Positions 50,575 to 59,085 of a stretch of 64,000 bases of DNA are shown here, piece by piece. Positions within the stretch are counted from its first letter, which is position 1, and each line of letters begins with the position of its first letter. Location: positions 682,001 through 746,000 of the forward strand of contig JAJDUF010000016.1 of NCBI GenBank assembly GCA_022826725.1, given 5' to 3'. A model generated the notes under the pieces. It did not search any database. It was given only the letters and a program-made list of their open reading frames with translations, and had not been told where the DNA came from. The stretch is from Chloroflexota bacterium. Lineage in GTDB: Bacteria > Chloroflexota > UBA11872 > UBA12225 > JAJDUF01. Both the position numbers and the translations under genes were made by a program.

Positions 50575-51843
50575 CTAGTCTGGTCGCTTGACGCCGTGGG
50601 TGAGGCGGCCGTCAAAGCTGTAGAAGGGGTCGTCTTTATCCAACGGCAGCGTCACCGGCCGGTGCTCTTCGGCCGACTTGTAGATGGCCCGTACCACCTC
50701 CACGTGATGGCGGGGTACCTCGATGGGGACCACCGGGTCCGATCCGCTGGCGATGCTCTCCAGGAACAGGCGGCTCTGGTATTCCTCGCTCGCCTGTTCC
50801 GGTACATCGGCCACCTCCGCACGCAAGGAATCAAGGTCTTGCACCGCGGCCGGCGTGTCGTTGGAACCGAAGGAGGTCTCTGCTTGCCAGTAGTTGGACC
50901 GGGGGACGGTCCCGCCCAACTGCCCTTTGTAGTATGCCTCCCCGACCAGCAGGGAGGCATCGTGGCCGAGAATCTCGATGCGGCCTTTTGGCGTGTGCGG
51001 CTGCTCGTGGTTGAGCAGGGAGGTATGGATACTGCCGGTGGCGCCGTTGGCGAAACGGACCACTGCTTGGCTCAGGCTCTCGTGCTCGATGCGGCGCAGC
51101 ATTGGCCCTGCGTAGGCAAAGACTTCGACGATGGGCGATCCGACCACCCACAGGAAGGGGTCTATGATGTACCGACCGTGGTGGAAGGCGGCGCCACCGC
51201 CCTCTCCTTCCCACGTGCCGGCCCAGCGTCGGTAGTAGGTTTGGGGACGGTACCAGTTCAGCTCGACGCGGGCGCTGCCGAGCGTACCCAGCTTGCCGCT
51301 GGCCACCGCCCGGCGAGCCAGGACCATACCGCGGGGGTAGCGTGCGCCGCATTGGGAGTGGAACTGCACGCCGGCATTGCGGACGGCAGCCACCATCGCG
51401 TCGGCCTCCGCCACTCTACGGGCCATTGGCCCTTGGGTGAAGATATGCCGCCCGGCCTCGGCCGCCGCTATCGTCGGCTCGCCGCGTACCGATGGGGCGG
51501 TGAGCAGTACCATCGCCTGGACTTCCTCGTCTTGGAGTAGCTCCTCGTGGCTGCGGTACTTCCTGATCGGTGTCGCGGCGGCAGCCGCGGCTACCTCTGC
51601 CCGACGCTGTTGTACCGCCCGCGTCTCGGTGTCGCGGGCCTCGGCGGCTGCGACGCGGGCGGTGTGCGCTTCCGCGGCGTAGGCGTCGGCCAGCACCTGG
51701 CGGCGGTGCTCGGCCAACTCGTCTACCAGGTCGGCCACCGCCACCACCTGGGCGATGTCCACCAGCCCGGCATAGATGCTGGTGTACAGGCTCGAGATAC
51801 CGCCGCAGCCTACTAGCCCCACCCTGATGCGGTCGTCGGCCAT
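50575..51843 (-). CDS. Gfo/Idh/MocA family protein with coiled-coil insertion and altered EKP motif
   Basis: A 422-residue member of the Gfo/Idh/MocA family. Rossmann start: IRVGLVGCGGISSLYTSIYA. Residues about 43-90 are an Ala/Arg/Glu-rich insertion predicted as a coiled coil (VLADAYAAEAHTARVAAAEA), which relatives lack. The usual EKP catalytic motif appears as HIFTQGPMARRV, so the family Lys is replaced. The C-terminal domain includes GGGAAFHHGRYIIDPFLWVV and RFANGATGSIHTSLLNHEQP. It may be a non-catalytic or altered-substrate member. It lies 89 bp upstream of the phytanoyl-CoA dioxygenase gene on the same strand and is divergent from a second Gfo/Idh/MocA gene. Confidence 0.88.
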   Translation of the reverse strand: MADDRIRVGLVGCGGISSLYTSIYAGLVDIAQVVAVADLVDELAEHRRQVLADAYAAEAHTARVAAAEARDTETRAVQQRRAEVAAAAAATPIRKYRSHEELLQDEEVQAMVLLTAPSVRGEPTIAAAEAGRHIFTQGPMARRVAEADAMVAAVRNAGVQFHSQCGARYPRGMVLARRAVASGKLGTLGSARVELNWYRPQTYYRRWAGTWEGEGGGAAFHHGRYIIDPFLWVVGSPIVEVFAYAGPMLRRIEHESLSQAVVRFANGATGSIHTSLLNHEQPHTPKGRIEILGHDASLLVGEAYYKGQLGGTVPRSNYWQAETSFGSNDTPAAVQDLDSLRAEVADVPEQASEEYQSRLFLESIASGSDPVVPIEVPRHHVEVVRAIYKSAEEHRPVTLPLDKDDPFYSFDGRLTHGVKRPD

Positions 51844-52085
51844 CGCGTTCCTCCTGACACGCTGCCGGCAGTGTAGCTACCAGCGACAGATGTGGATGTA
51901 TCAAGAGCATACGCGATACGGACTGGTGCGGCTCGTTCGCCACCCCCCCAAGGCGAGCGATGTCCCGCGCCATCCGGGCCCACGTTCGTGTGACTGCCTG
52001 TGCTAGGCTACCCGGGGTGTATGCGGGAGAGCGCGGGTAGCGCCGGAGTGTCTCATAGTCACGCCCGGAAAGGGACAGACAGACC

Positions 52086-53123
52086 ATGACCGTGCGAATT
52101 GGGATGCTCGGTAGCGGGTTCGTAGCCGACTTTTACATGCAAGGGCTGCGAGACGTGCCCAATCAAGAGGTCGTGGTCAACCACTCTCGCTCCGCCCAGC
52201 GTGCCCACGACTTTGCCAGCCGCTGGGGTATCCCGGCACACACGACGCGCATCGCCGATGTGTTGCAACGCACCGATGTTGACCTGGTCGTGATTGGGCT
52301 GCCCAATCATCTGCACCGCGACGTCGTGATCGCGGCAGCGGATGCCGGCAAGGCCATGGTCATCACGAAGCCGCTGGGCCGCTCGGCCGCGGAGGCCCGC
52401 GAGATGCTGGCGGCGGTACGTCGAGCCGGCGTCTGGCACGGCTATGCCGAGACGGAGGTCTTTTGTCCAGCCGTGATGCACGCGCGGCAGATGATCGTTG
52501 ACGGTGCCATCGGTGACGTCTTGACCATGCGGCTGCGGGAGGCGCACAGTGGTTCGCACTCCCCCTATAACTGGCGCCGGGAGACGGCCGGAGGTGGTGT
52601 GTTGCTGACCATGGGCAGTCACACGGTGGAGGCGGCGCGGTATCTGGTGGGGAAAGAGGTGCCGGTCGTGGAAGTGATGGCCTGGGGTGATCGTCTCTTG
52701 CATCATGAGAAGATGGATGTGGAAGATACCGCAGTGGCGCTGCTCCGGTTCGAGGGCGGGCAACTCGCCTACACGGATGTCGCCTTCAGTGCCCGGGGAG
52801 GGTTGGACCTACGCAACGAGGTGTACGGTACCAAGGGTGCGATCTTTACCGACGTCACACGCGGCACACCCGTGCGGGCCTTCACGCTGGAGAGCGCCGG
52901 TTACGTGCTGGAGAAGGCAGAGGCGGACGCTGGGTGGGTGTTTCCGGTCCCGGACGAGGCGCGCGTCTACGGCTACCACGAAGAGCTGCGGCATTTCGTG
53001 GAGTGCCTCACCCTCGGAAAACCGGCGCGCGAAGACTTTGCCGATGGCTACGCTGTGAACGTCATCATTGACGCGGCCTATCGCTCGATGGAGAGCAAGC
53101 GCTGGGAGCCGGTTTCTTACTGA
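52086..53123 (+). CDS. Gfo/Idh/MocA family oxidoreductase
   Basis: A 345-residue NAD(P)-dependent oxidoreductase. Rossmann motif RIGMLGSGFVADFYMQGLRD; PNHLHRDVVIAAADAGKAMV then ITKPLGRSAAEAREM, retaining the Lys-Pro of the EKP motif; substrate-domain GGGVLLTMGSHTVEAARYLV with the conserved His; and FEGGQLAYTDVAFSARGG. The family oxidises sugars, inositols or related polyols. It is divergent from the unusual paralogue at 50575. The 242-bp gap between them presumably holds both promoters. Confidence 0.92.
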   Translation: MTVRIGMLGSGFVADFYMQGLRDVPNQEVVVNHSRSAQRAHDFASRWGIPAHTTRIADVLQRTDVDLVVIGLPNHLHRDVVIAAADAGKAMVITKPLGRSAAEAREMLAAVRRAGVWHGYAETEVFCPAVMHARQMIVDGAIGDVLTMRLREAHSGSHSPYNWRRETAGGGVLLTMGSHTVEAARYLVGKEVPVVEVMAWGDRLLHHEKMDVEDTAVALLRFEGGQLAYTDVAFSARGGLDLRNEVYGTKGAIFTDVTRGTPVRAFTLESAGYVLEKAEADAGWVFPVPDEARVYGYHEELRHFVECLTLGKPAREDFADGYAVNVIIDAAYRSMESKRWEPVSY

Positions 53124-53165
53124 GGTTGCTAATGGACGCTGCAGACGAGTGTCTTGGTAGCGGGC

Positions 53166-54221
53166 CTAGCTCTTCGCCTCAGCAGCGGCTTTGAGCGCCA
53201 TGATGTAGCCCATCTCCCAGGCAAACCCGATCCGCCCGTCGTCGTCGCCGGTGATCCCGACCGCGTGATCGGGGTCCACCGAGCCTTGGTAGTTGTGCGT
53301 GTGGAGCAGGCGCATCAACTCCAGCATGTCAACGTCGCCGCGGTCGAGAAAGTCCTCTTGGTAGTAGCCGCCCGGCACGGTGCCACGCGGGTTGCGGAAG
53401 TGGCAGCTGAAGATCTTCTCGCGTTGCAGGAAGTATTCGATGGCGCCGAGCGTATCGCCACCCATCTCGTGTAGGGTGCCAAAGCAGAGCAGCAGCCCAC
53501 TGCGCGGGCTGGGCACCAACTCGGTGAGCCGCTTCAGCCCCTCGAAGTTGTTGAGTATCTGCTCTACACCGCGATAGTGCCGTTCCGGTGGGTCGTCGGG
53601 ATGCGCGCCCACGTTCACGCCCGCTTCCTCGGCGACGGGAATGACGCGCTCGTAGAAATACTGCACGCGCTCCCACATCTCGTCGGCGCTGATCTGCCCG
53701 TAGGGGGCGACGACCTCCGCTGGCGAGTTTGCCGCGTCATCGGCTGCGCGTGCTCTGCTGTGGGTCAAGAGCACCGCGCCACCGCGCCCGACGGGCCGGC
53801 GGTAACGACCGGGACCGGAGCCATTGTCCAGGTCGTCGGGGCCGGGACCGGGTACACCGGCGTAGCTGCCCCAGGAGGTACCCAAGCTGCGCCAGACCGT
53901 GAGGTTGTAGAACACGGTGGGGATACCGACCGCGCCGGCGGCCCGCACCGTGGCGCAGATGCGGTCTATCGCTGCATCCCGGTCCGGCCGATTCTGGAGG
54001 ATGGGCGCGGTGTCCGGGGCTTCGGTGCGGAGGTTCAGGATTTCCAGCTCGTAGGCCGCGACCGTCCGCTTGGCGGTGGCCAGCTCATCCACGGTTGCGT
54101 AGCCACGCTCCCTGTAGCCGGGCAAGACTCCGGCATCGAGGAAGATTCCGTCGCTACCCAACTGCTTGATGTACTGTAGGCGCTCTTCCGACAGGTTGTG
54201 GCCGCTCATACCCAGTTTCAT
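53166..54221 (-). CDS. Mannonate dehydratase-like (UxuA-type) TIM-barrel protein
   Basis: A 351-residue protein resembling D-mannonate dehydratase. Blocks match UxuA: EEAGVNVGAHPDDPPERHYR, LLLCFGTLHEMGGDTLGAIE, KIFSCHFRNPRGTVPGGYYQ, EDFLDRGDVDMLELMRLL and DPDHAVGITGDDDGRIGFAW, followed by EMGYI. These include the metal His and Asp ligands of the family. True UxuA dehydrates D-mannonate to 2-keto-3-deoxygluconate; this gene could serve a related sugar acid. It is the last gene before the solute-binding protein region and has a hairpin terminator between. Confidence 0.85.
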   Translation of the reverse strand: MKLGMSGHNLSEERLQYIKQLGSDGIFLDAGVLPGYRERGYATVDELATAKRTVAAYELEILNLRTEAPDTAPILQNRPDRDAAIDRICATVRAAGAVGIPTVFYNLTVWRSLGTSWGSYAGVPGPGPDDLDNGSGPGRYRRPVGRGGAVLLTHSRARAADDAANSPAEVVAPYGQISADEMWERVQYFYERVIPVAEEAGVNVGAHPDDPPERHYRGVEQILNNFEGLKRLTELVPSPRSGLLLCFGTLHEMGGDTLGAIEYFLQREKIFSCHFRNPRGTVPGGYYQEDFLDRGDVDMLELMRLLHTHNYQGSVDPDHAVGITGDDDGRIGFAWEMGYIMALKAAAEAKS

Positions 54222-54250
54222 GGTGCTGCCCTCCTCTAGGAAAAGAATAC

Positions 54251-54276
54251 GCGCCGGCCCCCGGGGAGGCCGGCGC
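54251..54276 (-). terminator. Rho-independent terminator of the sugar-binding lipoprotein gene
   Basis: On the minus strand GCGCCGGCC/GGCCGGCGC forms a perfect 9-bp stem with an eight-base loop, followed by GTATTCTTTTCC, a T-rich tract. It lies downstream of the stop at 54333 and upstream of the next gene. Confidence 0.75.
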
Positions 54277-54332
54277 GCTCATCCCACGACGTGTGTCGCC
54301 ATCGAGTCATGGGAACATGGTCCTGCTGGCGA

Positions 54333-55790
54333 TTAGGCGGTCTCGCGGGGCTTGTCCATGATGGCCTGAATCTGATTCGAGATGTTCTCGAAGAAGCCCG
54401 TGTCGTAGGCCACCTCTTGACGCAGGGCCTTGAGCAGTGCCGGGTTGATGACCTGCTCGATGGCCGAGGCCATGAAGTTGGCGGCAAAGGAGAACGGCTC
54501 GTCCAACGCCATGGAGCGACCGACGGCCTCCATCACCCCATCCGGCATCCCCGGCGCCGCGAGGAAGCGTGGGTCGGCGTAGGCATCCTTGCGCGGCCCC
54601 ATGTGGGAGGTATTGCGCGCACCTGGCGGGGCAGTGCCCATCACCACGGCGCTCTCCTTGTTGGCGAAGAACTTCAGCAACTCCCAGGCCTCATCCGGCA
54701 CCTTGGAGACGCGGGCAATGCCGGTCGGGGAGTTGAAAAAGGCGCCACCGCGTCGGCCGCCCGGCCCCTTGGGTTGGAGCACTAGCCCCCAGCGCGCGCC
54801 GGCCGGGTTCATAGCGCTCGCCACGGCGAGACGGTCGCCGGGGTTGTAGCCCACGGCGAAGGCCGACTTGCCCTGCTCCATCATGGTCCTCGGGTACAGC
54901 GGCTTATTGTCAACCAGGTCTATTGCCAGGACCTGATCCTTCAGGCGGCGGTCGAACCACCAGGTAATGGCCTCCTGGGACTCTTTCGTGCCGATGAGCG
55001 TCTTGGTGCCGTCGTCGTTGTAGAGGTCCCCGCCGAACGCACGCAGGACCGCCATCAGGGCCAAGTCGCCGCCGAACTTCCGGCCGCCACCCCACTCCGT
55101 GACCTCGGAGCCTTGGCGCACGGTGAATATCTCGGCCGTCTCCTGCATCTGGTCGTAGGTCCAGTCTTCGGTCGGCAGCGGGATGGCCTTCTCTTCGAAC
55201 TTGCCGATGTTGTAGAACAGTCCACAGCGGGCCATGAACGCCATGTAGGGGAAGCCCCAGTACTTGCCGTCCACGATCTTGAGTGAGTGCAGCACCTGCG
55301 GGAAGAATACGCTCATGTCGTATTGATCCCGCGAGATGTAGGAATCGAGCTGCGTCAGCACGCCTTTTGCGGCCCAGAAGGCGTACATCGCGGCGTCGTC
55401 GGCCTCGAAGACGTGAATATCGGCTGGGGTATCGGCCGCAAAGACCACCGCCAGCTTCGAGTGATAGTCGGGGGTTGGCTCGAAAATGGGGGCGATGGAG
55501 GGGTTTTCCTGCTCGAACACCGGCAGCCGCTTCTCCATCGTGTAGTTGGCCCAGCCGTCGGGGAAGGAGATCCTGACCGCCTTGGATGAAGCTCCGGTGG
55601 CGCCCTGCGCGCCCTGCGCGCCTTGGGCACCGGTCTCCCCCTTTGCTCCCGCCGGCCCCGCCGGCCCCGCCGGTCCGGCCTGGGGTTGGCCGACGTAGCG
55701 CACGGTCGGTTCACCGCAGGCGGTTGCCAATAGCCCGCCTACTAGGGCAGCAGTCCCGCCCAAGTACCTCCGGCGTATTACTCTCGCCAT
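54333..55790 (-). CDS. Family 1 extracellular solute-binding lipoprotein with collagen-like linker
   Basis: A 485-residue sugar-type ABC substrate-binding protein. Residues 1-25 nearly duplicate the signal of the Liv-type binding protein: VIRRRYLGGTAALVGGLLAT, with Cys25 in the lipobox. Residues 39-66 are about nine Gly-X-Y triplets (GPAGPAGPAGAKGETGAQG). The mature domain shows family 1 features: VFEQENPSIAPIFEPTPDYH, DIHVFEADDAAMYAFWAAKG, YWGFPYMAFMARCGLFYNIG and GGAFFNSPTGIARVSKVPDE. No sugar ABC permease or ATPase gene lies within the window. ATG 55790 has AGGAGGG upstream. Confidence 0.9.
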   Translation of the reverse strand: MARVIRRRYLGGTAALVGGLLATACGEPTVRYVGQPQAGPAGPAGPAGAKGETGAQGAQGAQGATGASSKAVRISFPDGWANYTMEKRLPVFEQENPSIAPIFEPTPDYHSKLAVVFAADTPADIHVFEADDAAMYAFWAAKGVLTQLDSYISRDQYDMSVFFPQVLHSLKIVDGKYWGFPYMAFMARCGLFYNIGKFEEKAIPLPTEDWTYDQMQETAEIFTVRQGSEVTEWGGGRKFGGDLALMAVLRAFGGDLYNDDGTKTLIGTKESQEAITWWFDRRLKDQVLAIDLVDNKPLYPRTMMEQGKSAFAVGYNPGDRLAVASAMNPAGARWGLVLQPKGPGGRRGGAFFNSPTGIARVSKVPDEAWELLKFFANKESAVVMGTAPPGARNTSHMGPRKDAYADPRFLAAPGMPDGVMEAVGRSMALDEPFSFAANFMASAIEQVINPALLKALRQEVAYDTGFFENISNQIQAIMDKPRETA

Positions 55791-55895
55791 CGCAGCGCCC
55801 TCCTTGTTTGTGCTGATGCTCCCCCCGATGGAGGGGAGGCTCCGGCCCACTTCCTCCGCACGATGCCTCTGCATCTTTGTGGGCTTGTAATCGCC

Positions 55896-55924
55896 ATATT
55901 ACTCTACTCTGCGCTATTTGTCTA
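55896..55924 (-). promoter_or_regulatory. Putative sigma-70 promoter of the sugar-binding lipoprotein gene
   Basis: Minus-strand TAGACA (55924-55919) and TAATAT (55901-55896) are 17 bp apart, about 105 bp before the ATG at 55790. The region between the divergent sialidase-like and lipoprotein genes is locally AT-richer than its surroundings. Confidence 0.4.
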
Positions 55925-56024
55925 GGCAATGGACGCTAGCGGTCGCAGCGTATACGGTGGAGGCCGATCCCGAGGGGTGTGGGTTACGCGGAGAGCGGCT
56001 GCCGGCCGGGAAAGAGCGGACAAG

Positions 56025-57341
56025 ATGAGCGCAGCATACTGTGAGAAAGTTGACGTTTTCCTCCCCGGGAAGGGCGAGTCGTTGCTGCCGGCGCCCGACT
56101 ATCACTGGGAGCCTGCGGAGGGCATGGTGGGGATGTTCTTCTTCAGCACTCGTGACCCCAACACGATACTCATCTCCCCCGCCAACGCGACGCGCGAGCA
56201 AAAGCGGCGGTTGGCACGGGCGCAGATCGTCGTGGACCATATGAACCAGCAGTTCCACGACCTCGACGGGTTTGGGGTGCATATTCCCGGTCTGCTCGTC
56301 ACCGCCCAAGGCACCGCGATTGCGGTATGCCAGCGACGCCATGACTCGACGAGCGATGGTCGCACGGCCAAGGACATCTTGCTATCGCAGAGCGAGGACG
56401 GCGGCCGGACCTGGTCCCGGCAGGAGGTGCTCTACGCGGACCCGGCGAGCCATTGTTGTCCCAGCGCTCTCGTCGAGGACCGCAGCACCGGGGCGCTGTT
56501 CCTGGCGTTCTGGAAGGTACCCGCGCAGATAGTGGATATTCTCGACTACTTCCGCAGCTCCGGCGAGCGGTGCGCCGAGTTCTGGCTGCTCAAGAGCACG
56601 GACGAGGGCCGCACGTGGTCGGCGCCGGCGCACGTCCGGCCGGCGCCGAATGCGGATGGCTGGGTCGGCTGGTCGAACAACGGCGTCCATGGCATCCAGT
56701 TGACTAGGGGGACGCACGCCGGACGGATGGTGATCCCGGCCTTCCTCTATAAGGAGGGCGAGCCAGGACAGGTGCCCGGTATACGTGGGGGACTGCTCTA
56801 CAGCGACGACCACGGGGAAACGTGGCGCACCGGAGCCGTCTTGCCCGACGGGTCCGATGAGGCCAGTCTCGTGGAGACGATAACTGGCGATATTTATGTC
56901 AGTTATCGCAAGAATACCCGGCGCACCGGCTACCGGCACTACGCCCGCAGCACCGACGGTGGCGAGAGCGTTGCCGAGCTGGGCCAGCATGAAGACCTCC
57001 CCGGTCCGGGCGTAGACGCTGGCTTGGTGCGCTACACCGGCCCCCCCGACGGGCAGCCACCTACCCTGCTCTACTCTCATCCGCCGAGCCGCCCCCGGCG
57101 CGCGGACACGTCGGCCCCGCGCATGGGCGGATCGGACCTGACCGTCTACCTGAGCCGCGACGAGGGTCGGACGTGGCCGGTCTCGCGGCTGGTCGAGCCA
57201 GGGCCGGCCCGGTACTCCGACTTGGCCGTGACCAGTGACGGGACGATTCTCTGCATCTACAGCAATGGCCAGCGCAGAGACCTCGAAAAGATCAGTGTGG
57301 TGCGCTTCAACTTGGCCTGGCTGCTGGACGATCAACCATGA
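56025..57341 (+). CDS. Sialidase-like BNR/Asp-box protein
   Basis: A 438-residue six-bladed beta-propeller of the sialidase superfamily. Asp boxes (SxDxGxTW type) are visible as SQSEDGGRTWSRQ, STDEGRTWSAPA, SDDHGETWRTG, STDGGESVAE and SRDEGRTWPVS. An N-terminal Arg (QRRHDSTSDGRTAKD) could serve in the Arg triad, and ALVEDRSTGALFLAFWK and GSDEASLVETITGDIYVSYR are typical propeller segments. There is no signal peptide from ATG 56025, so it may be cytosolic. Family members also include non-sialidase glycoside hydrolases. Confidence 0.85.
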   Translation: MSAAYCEKVDVFLPGKGESLLPAPDYHWEPAEGMVGMFFFSTRDPNTILISPANATREQKRRLARAQIVVDHMNQQFHDLDGFGVHIPGLLVTAQGTAIAVCQRRHDSTSDGRTAKDILLSQSEDGGRTWSRQEVLYADPASHCCPSALVEDRSTGALFLAFWKVPAQIVDILDYFRSSGERCAEFWLLKSTDEGRTWSAPAHVRPAPNADGWVGWSNNGVHGIQLTRGTHAGRMVIPAFLYKEGEPGQVPGIRGGLLYSDDHGETWRTGAVLPDGSDEASLVETITGDIYVSYRKNTRRTGYRHYARSTDGGESVAELGQHEDLPGPGVDAGLVRYTGPPDGQPPTLLYSHPPSRPRRADTSAPRMGGSDLTVYLSRDEGRTWPVSRLVEPGPARYSDLAVTSDGTILCIYSNGQRRDLEKISVVRFNLAWLLDDQP

Positions 57342-57370
57342 CGCGCTACTAATGGGGTCAGGCCGGAGAA

Positions 57371-57459
57371 CAGTCCCCCGCTGGCTCCCCGCTTTGCATG
57401 GGGACAGTCTATTCCCTCCCCTGGAGTTCGCTCCGGGGGAGGGCGAGGGTGGGGGCCAG
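57371..57459. repeat. Intergenic palindromic repeat (family A, compound)
   Basis: CAGTCCCCCGCTGGCTCCCC, GCTTTGCATGGGGACAGTCT, ATTCCCTCCCCTGGAGTTCG and CTCCGGGGGAGGGCGAGGGT then GGGGGCC. The second half is shared with 31153-31236. Confidence 0.8.
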
Positions 57460-57469
57460 GCCGACGGCG

Positions 57470-58276
57470 CTAGGCCGCTTGCTCGAGGCAGTTCTGGAGG
57501 TAGCGGGCAGTCTCTTGGAGCGTTTGGTCGCGTGGCTCGGCGACGCTGCACTCCAGGGCGCCGTAGCCCGCGTAGCCCATGGCGCGGAGCGCCCGAAAGC
57601 CGCTGACGAAATCGGTGTGCCCGTGCCCGGGAACCTGGCGGTTGCTGTCGGCGAGGTGGATATGGCGCACGTGCCGCGCGGCCGCCGTGAGGCTGGCGGC
57701 GATGTCGGCTTCCTCGACGTTCATGTGGAAGAAATCGGCCATCAGCTTCAGGCCGGGGCTGTCCACCTCATCACAGATCGCGGCGGCCTCGGCCAGGTCC
57801 TGGGGGAAGTTGGATTCGTAGCGGATCAGCGGCTCGATCAAGATGCACACGCCCAGGTCGGCCGCCTCCTGCGCCAGAGGGCGCATGATCGTCACCAGCA
57901 GGTCGCGTTGCAGCTGCTCGGTGGTGGCGTAGGGTTCGAGACCGAGCACCCGCGGATCGCGGTTGAACAGCGGGACCATGATGCAGCCGATAGCCCCGAC
58001 CGCGGCGGTCAGGCGGAGCGCCGCGCGCAGCTCTCGGACTGAGGTTTCGCGGTTGGCCTGGTCGCGGTGGACGAACTGGTTGGTCTGGCCGCCGCAGATC
58101 GTGCTCGCTTGGACCGGACTATCGGCCAAGGCCGCCTTGATCTCATCCTCACGGGCGAGTAGGCGGCCGTCGCCGCCGGTCAGCTCTACTCCCTCGTAGC
58201 CCCACGCCGCGAGGTTGGCCAAGCGGTCGGCGAACGTGTCGCCGGGGACTAAGTGCTCCTGACAGGACAGCTTCAT
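57470..58276 (-). CDS. Sugar phosphate isomerase/epimerase (xylose-isomerase-like TIM barrel)
   Basis: A 268-residue AP-endonuclease-2/xylose isomerase-like protein. Typical points are FADRLANLAAWGYEGVELTG, the metal Glu in VCILIEPLIRYESNFPQDLA, metal sites LMADFFHMNVEEADIAASL and HIHLADSNRQVPGHGHTDF, and the C-terminal GYGALECSVAEP. Such proteins isomerise or epimerise sugars, sugar acids or inosose. AGAGGAG lies before the ATG. It closes the sugar region that includes the sialidase-like gene. Confidence 0.9.
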   Translation of the reverse strand: MKLSCQEHLVPGDTFADRLANLAAWGYEGVELTGGDGRLLAREDEIKAALADSPVQASTICGGQTNQFVHRDQANRETSVRELRAALRLTAAVGAIGCIMVPLFNRDPRVLGLEPYATTEQLQRDLLVTIMRPLAQEAADLGVCILIEPLIRYESNFPQDLAEAAAICDEVDSPGLKLMADFFHMNVEEADIAASLTAAARHVRHIHLADSNRQVPGHGHTDFVSGFRALRAMGYAGYGALECSVAEPRDQTLQETARYLQNCLEQAA

Positions 58277-58325
58277 CGGTGGCTCCTCTCTGGCTATGAA
58301 AATAACCCGGCTGCGGCATCGGGCG

Positions 58326-58400
58326 TATGGATTGCGGCCTACGCCGCAATGACGTTCCTGGACTGCGCCTCGTCACTGCGGCGCAAGCCGCAGTCTAGGG
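58326..58400. repeat. Palindromic repeats (family B, two copies)
   Basis: GTATGGATTGCGGCCTACGC CGCAATGACG and then CTGCGGCGCAAGCCGCAGTC form two imperfect palindromes in opposite orientation, about 40 bp apart. They resemble the core at 43472-43493. Apart from these and the Hsp20 promoter the 58277-58632 gap holds no gene. Confidence 0.7.
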
Positions 58401-58520
58401 GACGCACGCTCCACTCGTGGCATAGTCTCACGAGTGTACCGCTGCGACCGCGGGTCTTGGCAAGCGCCGCCGGACGCTGGCACATCGACCGCACTATTGA
58501 TAGAGATACGCTCATTTTAC

Positions 58521-58549
58521 TTGACATCTTGAAAATAAGGTGTTATGCT
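58521..58549 (+). promoter_or_regulatory. Strong sigma-70 promoter of the hsp20 gene
   Basis: A consensus TTGACA (58521-58526) is followed after exactly 17 bp by TATGCT (58544-58549), 84 bp upstream of the hsp20 ATG. The spacer and flank are AT-rich in an otherwise GC-rich window. No CIRCE or HAIR heat-shock operator was seen. Confidence 0.75.
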
Positions 58550-58632
58550 CTCTACTGTCACCACGATGACGGGTGGCAACCATACACCACGAGGCGGCGG
58601 GACACAGCAGTCCCGCTAAGGAGGAAAGAGCA

Positions 58633-59076
58633 ATGGCGACGATAGTGCGGTATGACCCGTATGTAGTGGCGCGCCCCTTCGGTGGGCTGGCCGACCGGCT
58701 GTTCCGCGACGGTAGCTTCATGTCCCGTCCGTGGCACGGTCGGGCAGCGCCGGGTGGCTATCCGGCTGCCAGTCTCTACGAGACGGCCGAGGGCTACGAG
58801 CTACAGGTGCCGCTACCGGGCGTGCCGGCCGATGACCTGGAGGTCTCGATCCACGACGACGTGGTGACGATCAAGGGCCAGCGCACGGTGACTGTGCCGG
58901 AGCAGGCCACGCGGTTGTGGTGGGGTGTGCAGTCCGGCGATTTCCACTTTGCCTGGCGGCTGCCGGGCGAGGTGGACGCCGACGAGGTGCAGGCGCACTT
59001 GGCAGACGGCGTGCTACGCCTCACCCTGCCCAAGACGCAGCATCAGCGCCCACGCCGTATCGCAGTCGCGGCGTAG
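58633..59076 (+). CDS. Hsp20/alpha-crystallin family small heat-shock protein
   Basis: A 147-residue small heat-shock protein that holds unfolding proteins. The alpha-crystallin domain (about residues 45-145) shows AASLYETAEGYELQVPLPGV, PADDLEVSIHDDVVTIKGQR and FHFAWRLPGEVDADEVQAHL then ADGVLRLTLPK, with the final GVLxLxLPK motif. The N-terminus has ARPFGGLADRLFRDG. ATG 58633 is preceded by AAGGAGG. It has its own strong promoter. Confidence 0.94.
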   Translation: MATIVRYDPYVVARPFGGLADRLFRDGSFMSRPWHGRAAPGGYPAASLYETAEGYELQVPLPGVPADDLEVSIHDDVVTIKGQRTVTVPEQATRLWWGVQSGDFHFAWRLPGEVDADEVQAHLADGVLRLTLPKTQHQRPRRIAVAA

Positions 59077-59085
59077 GGTGTCGGT

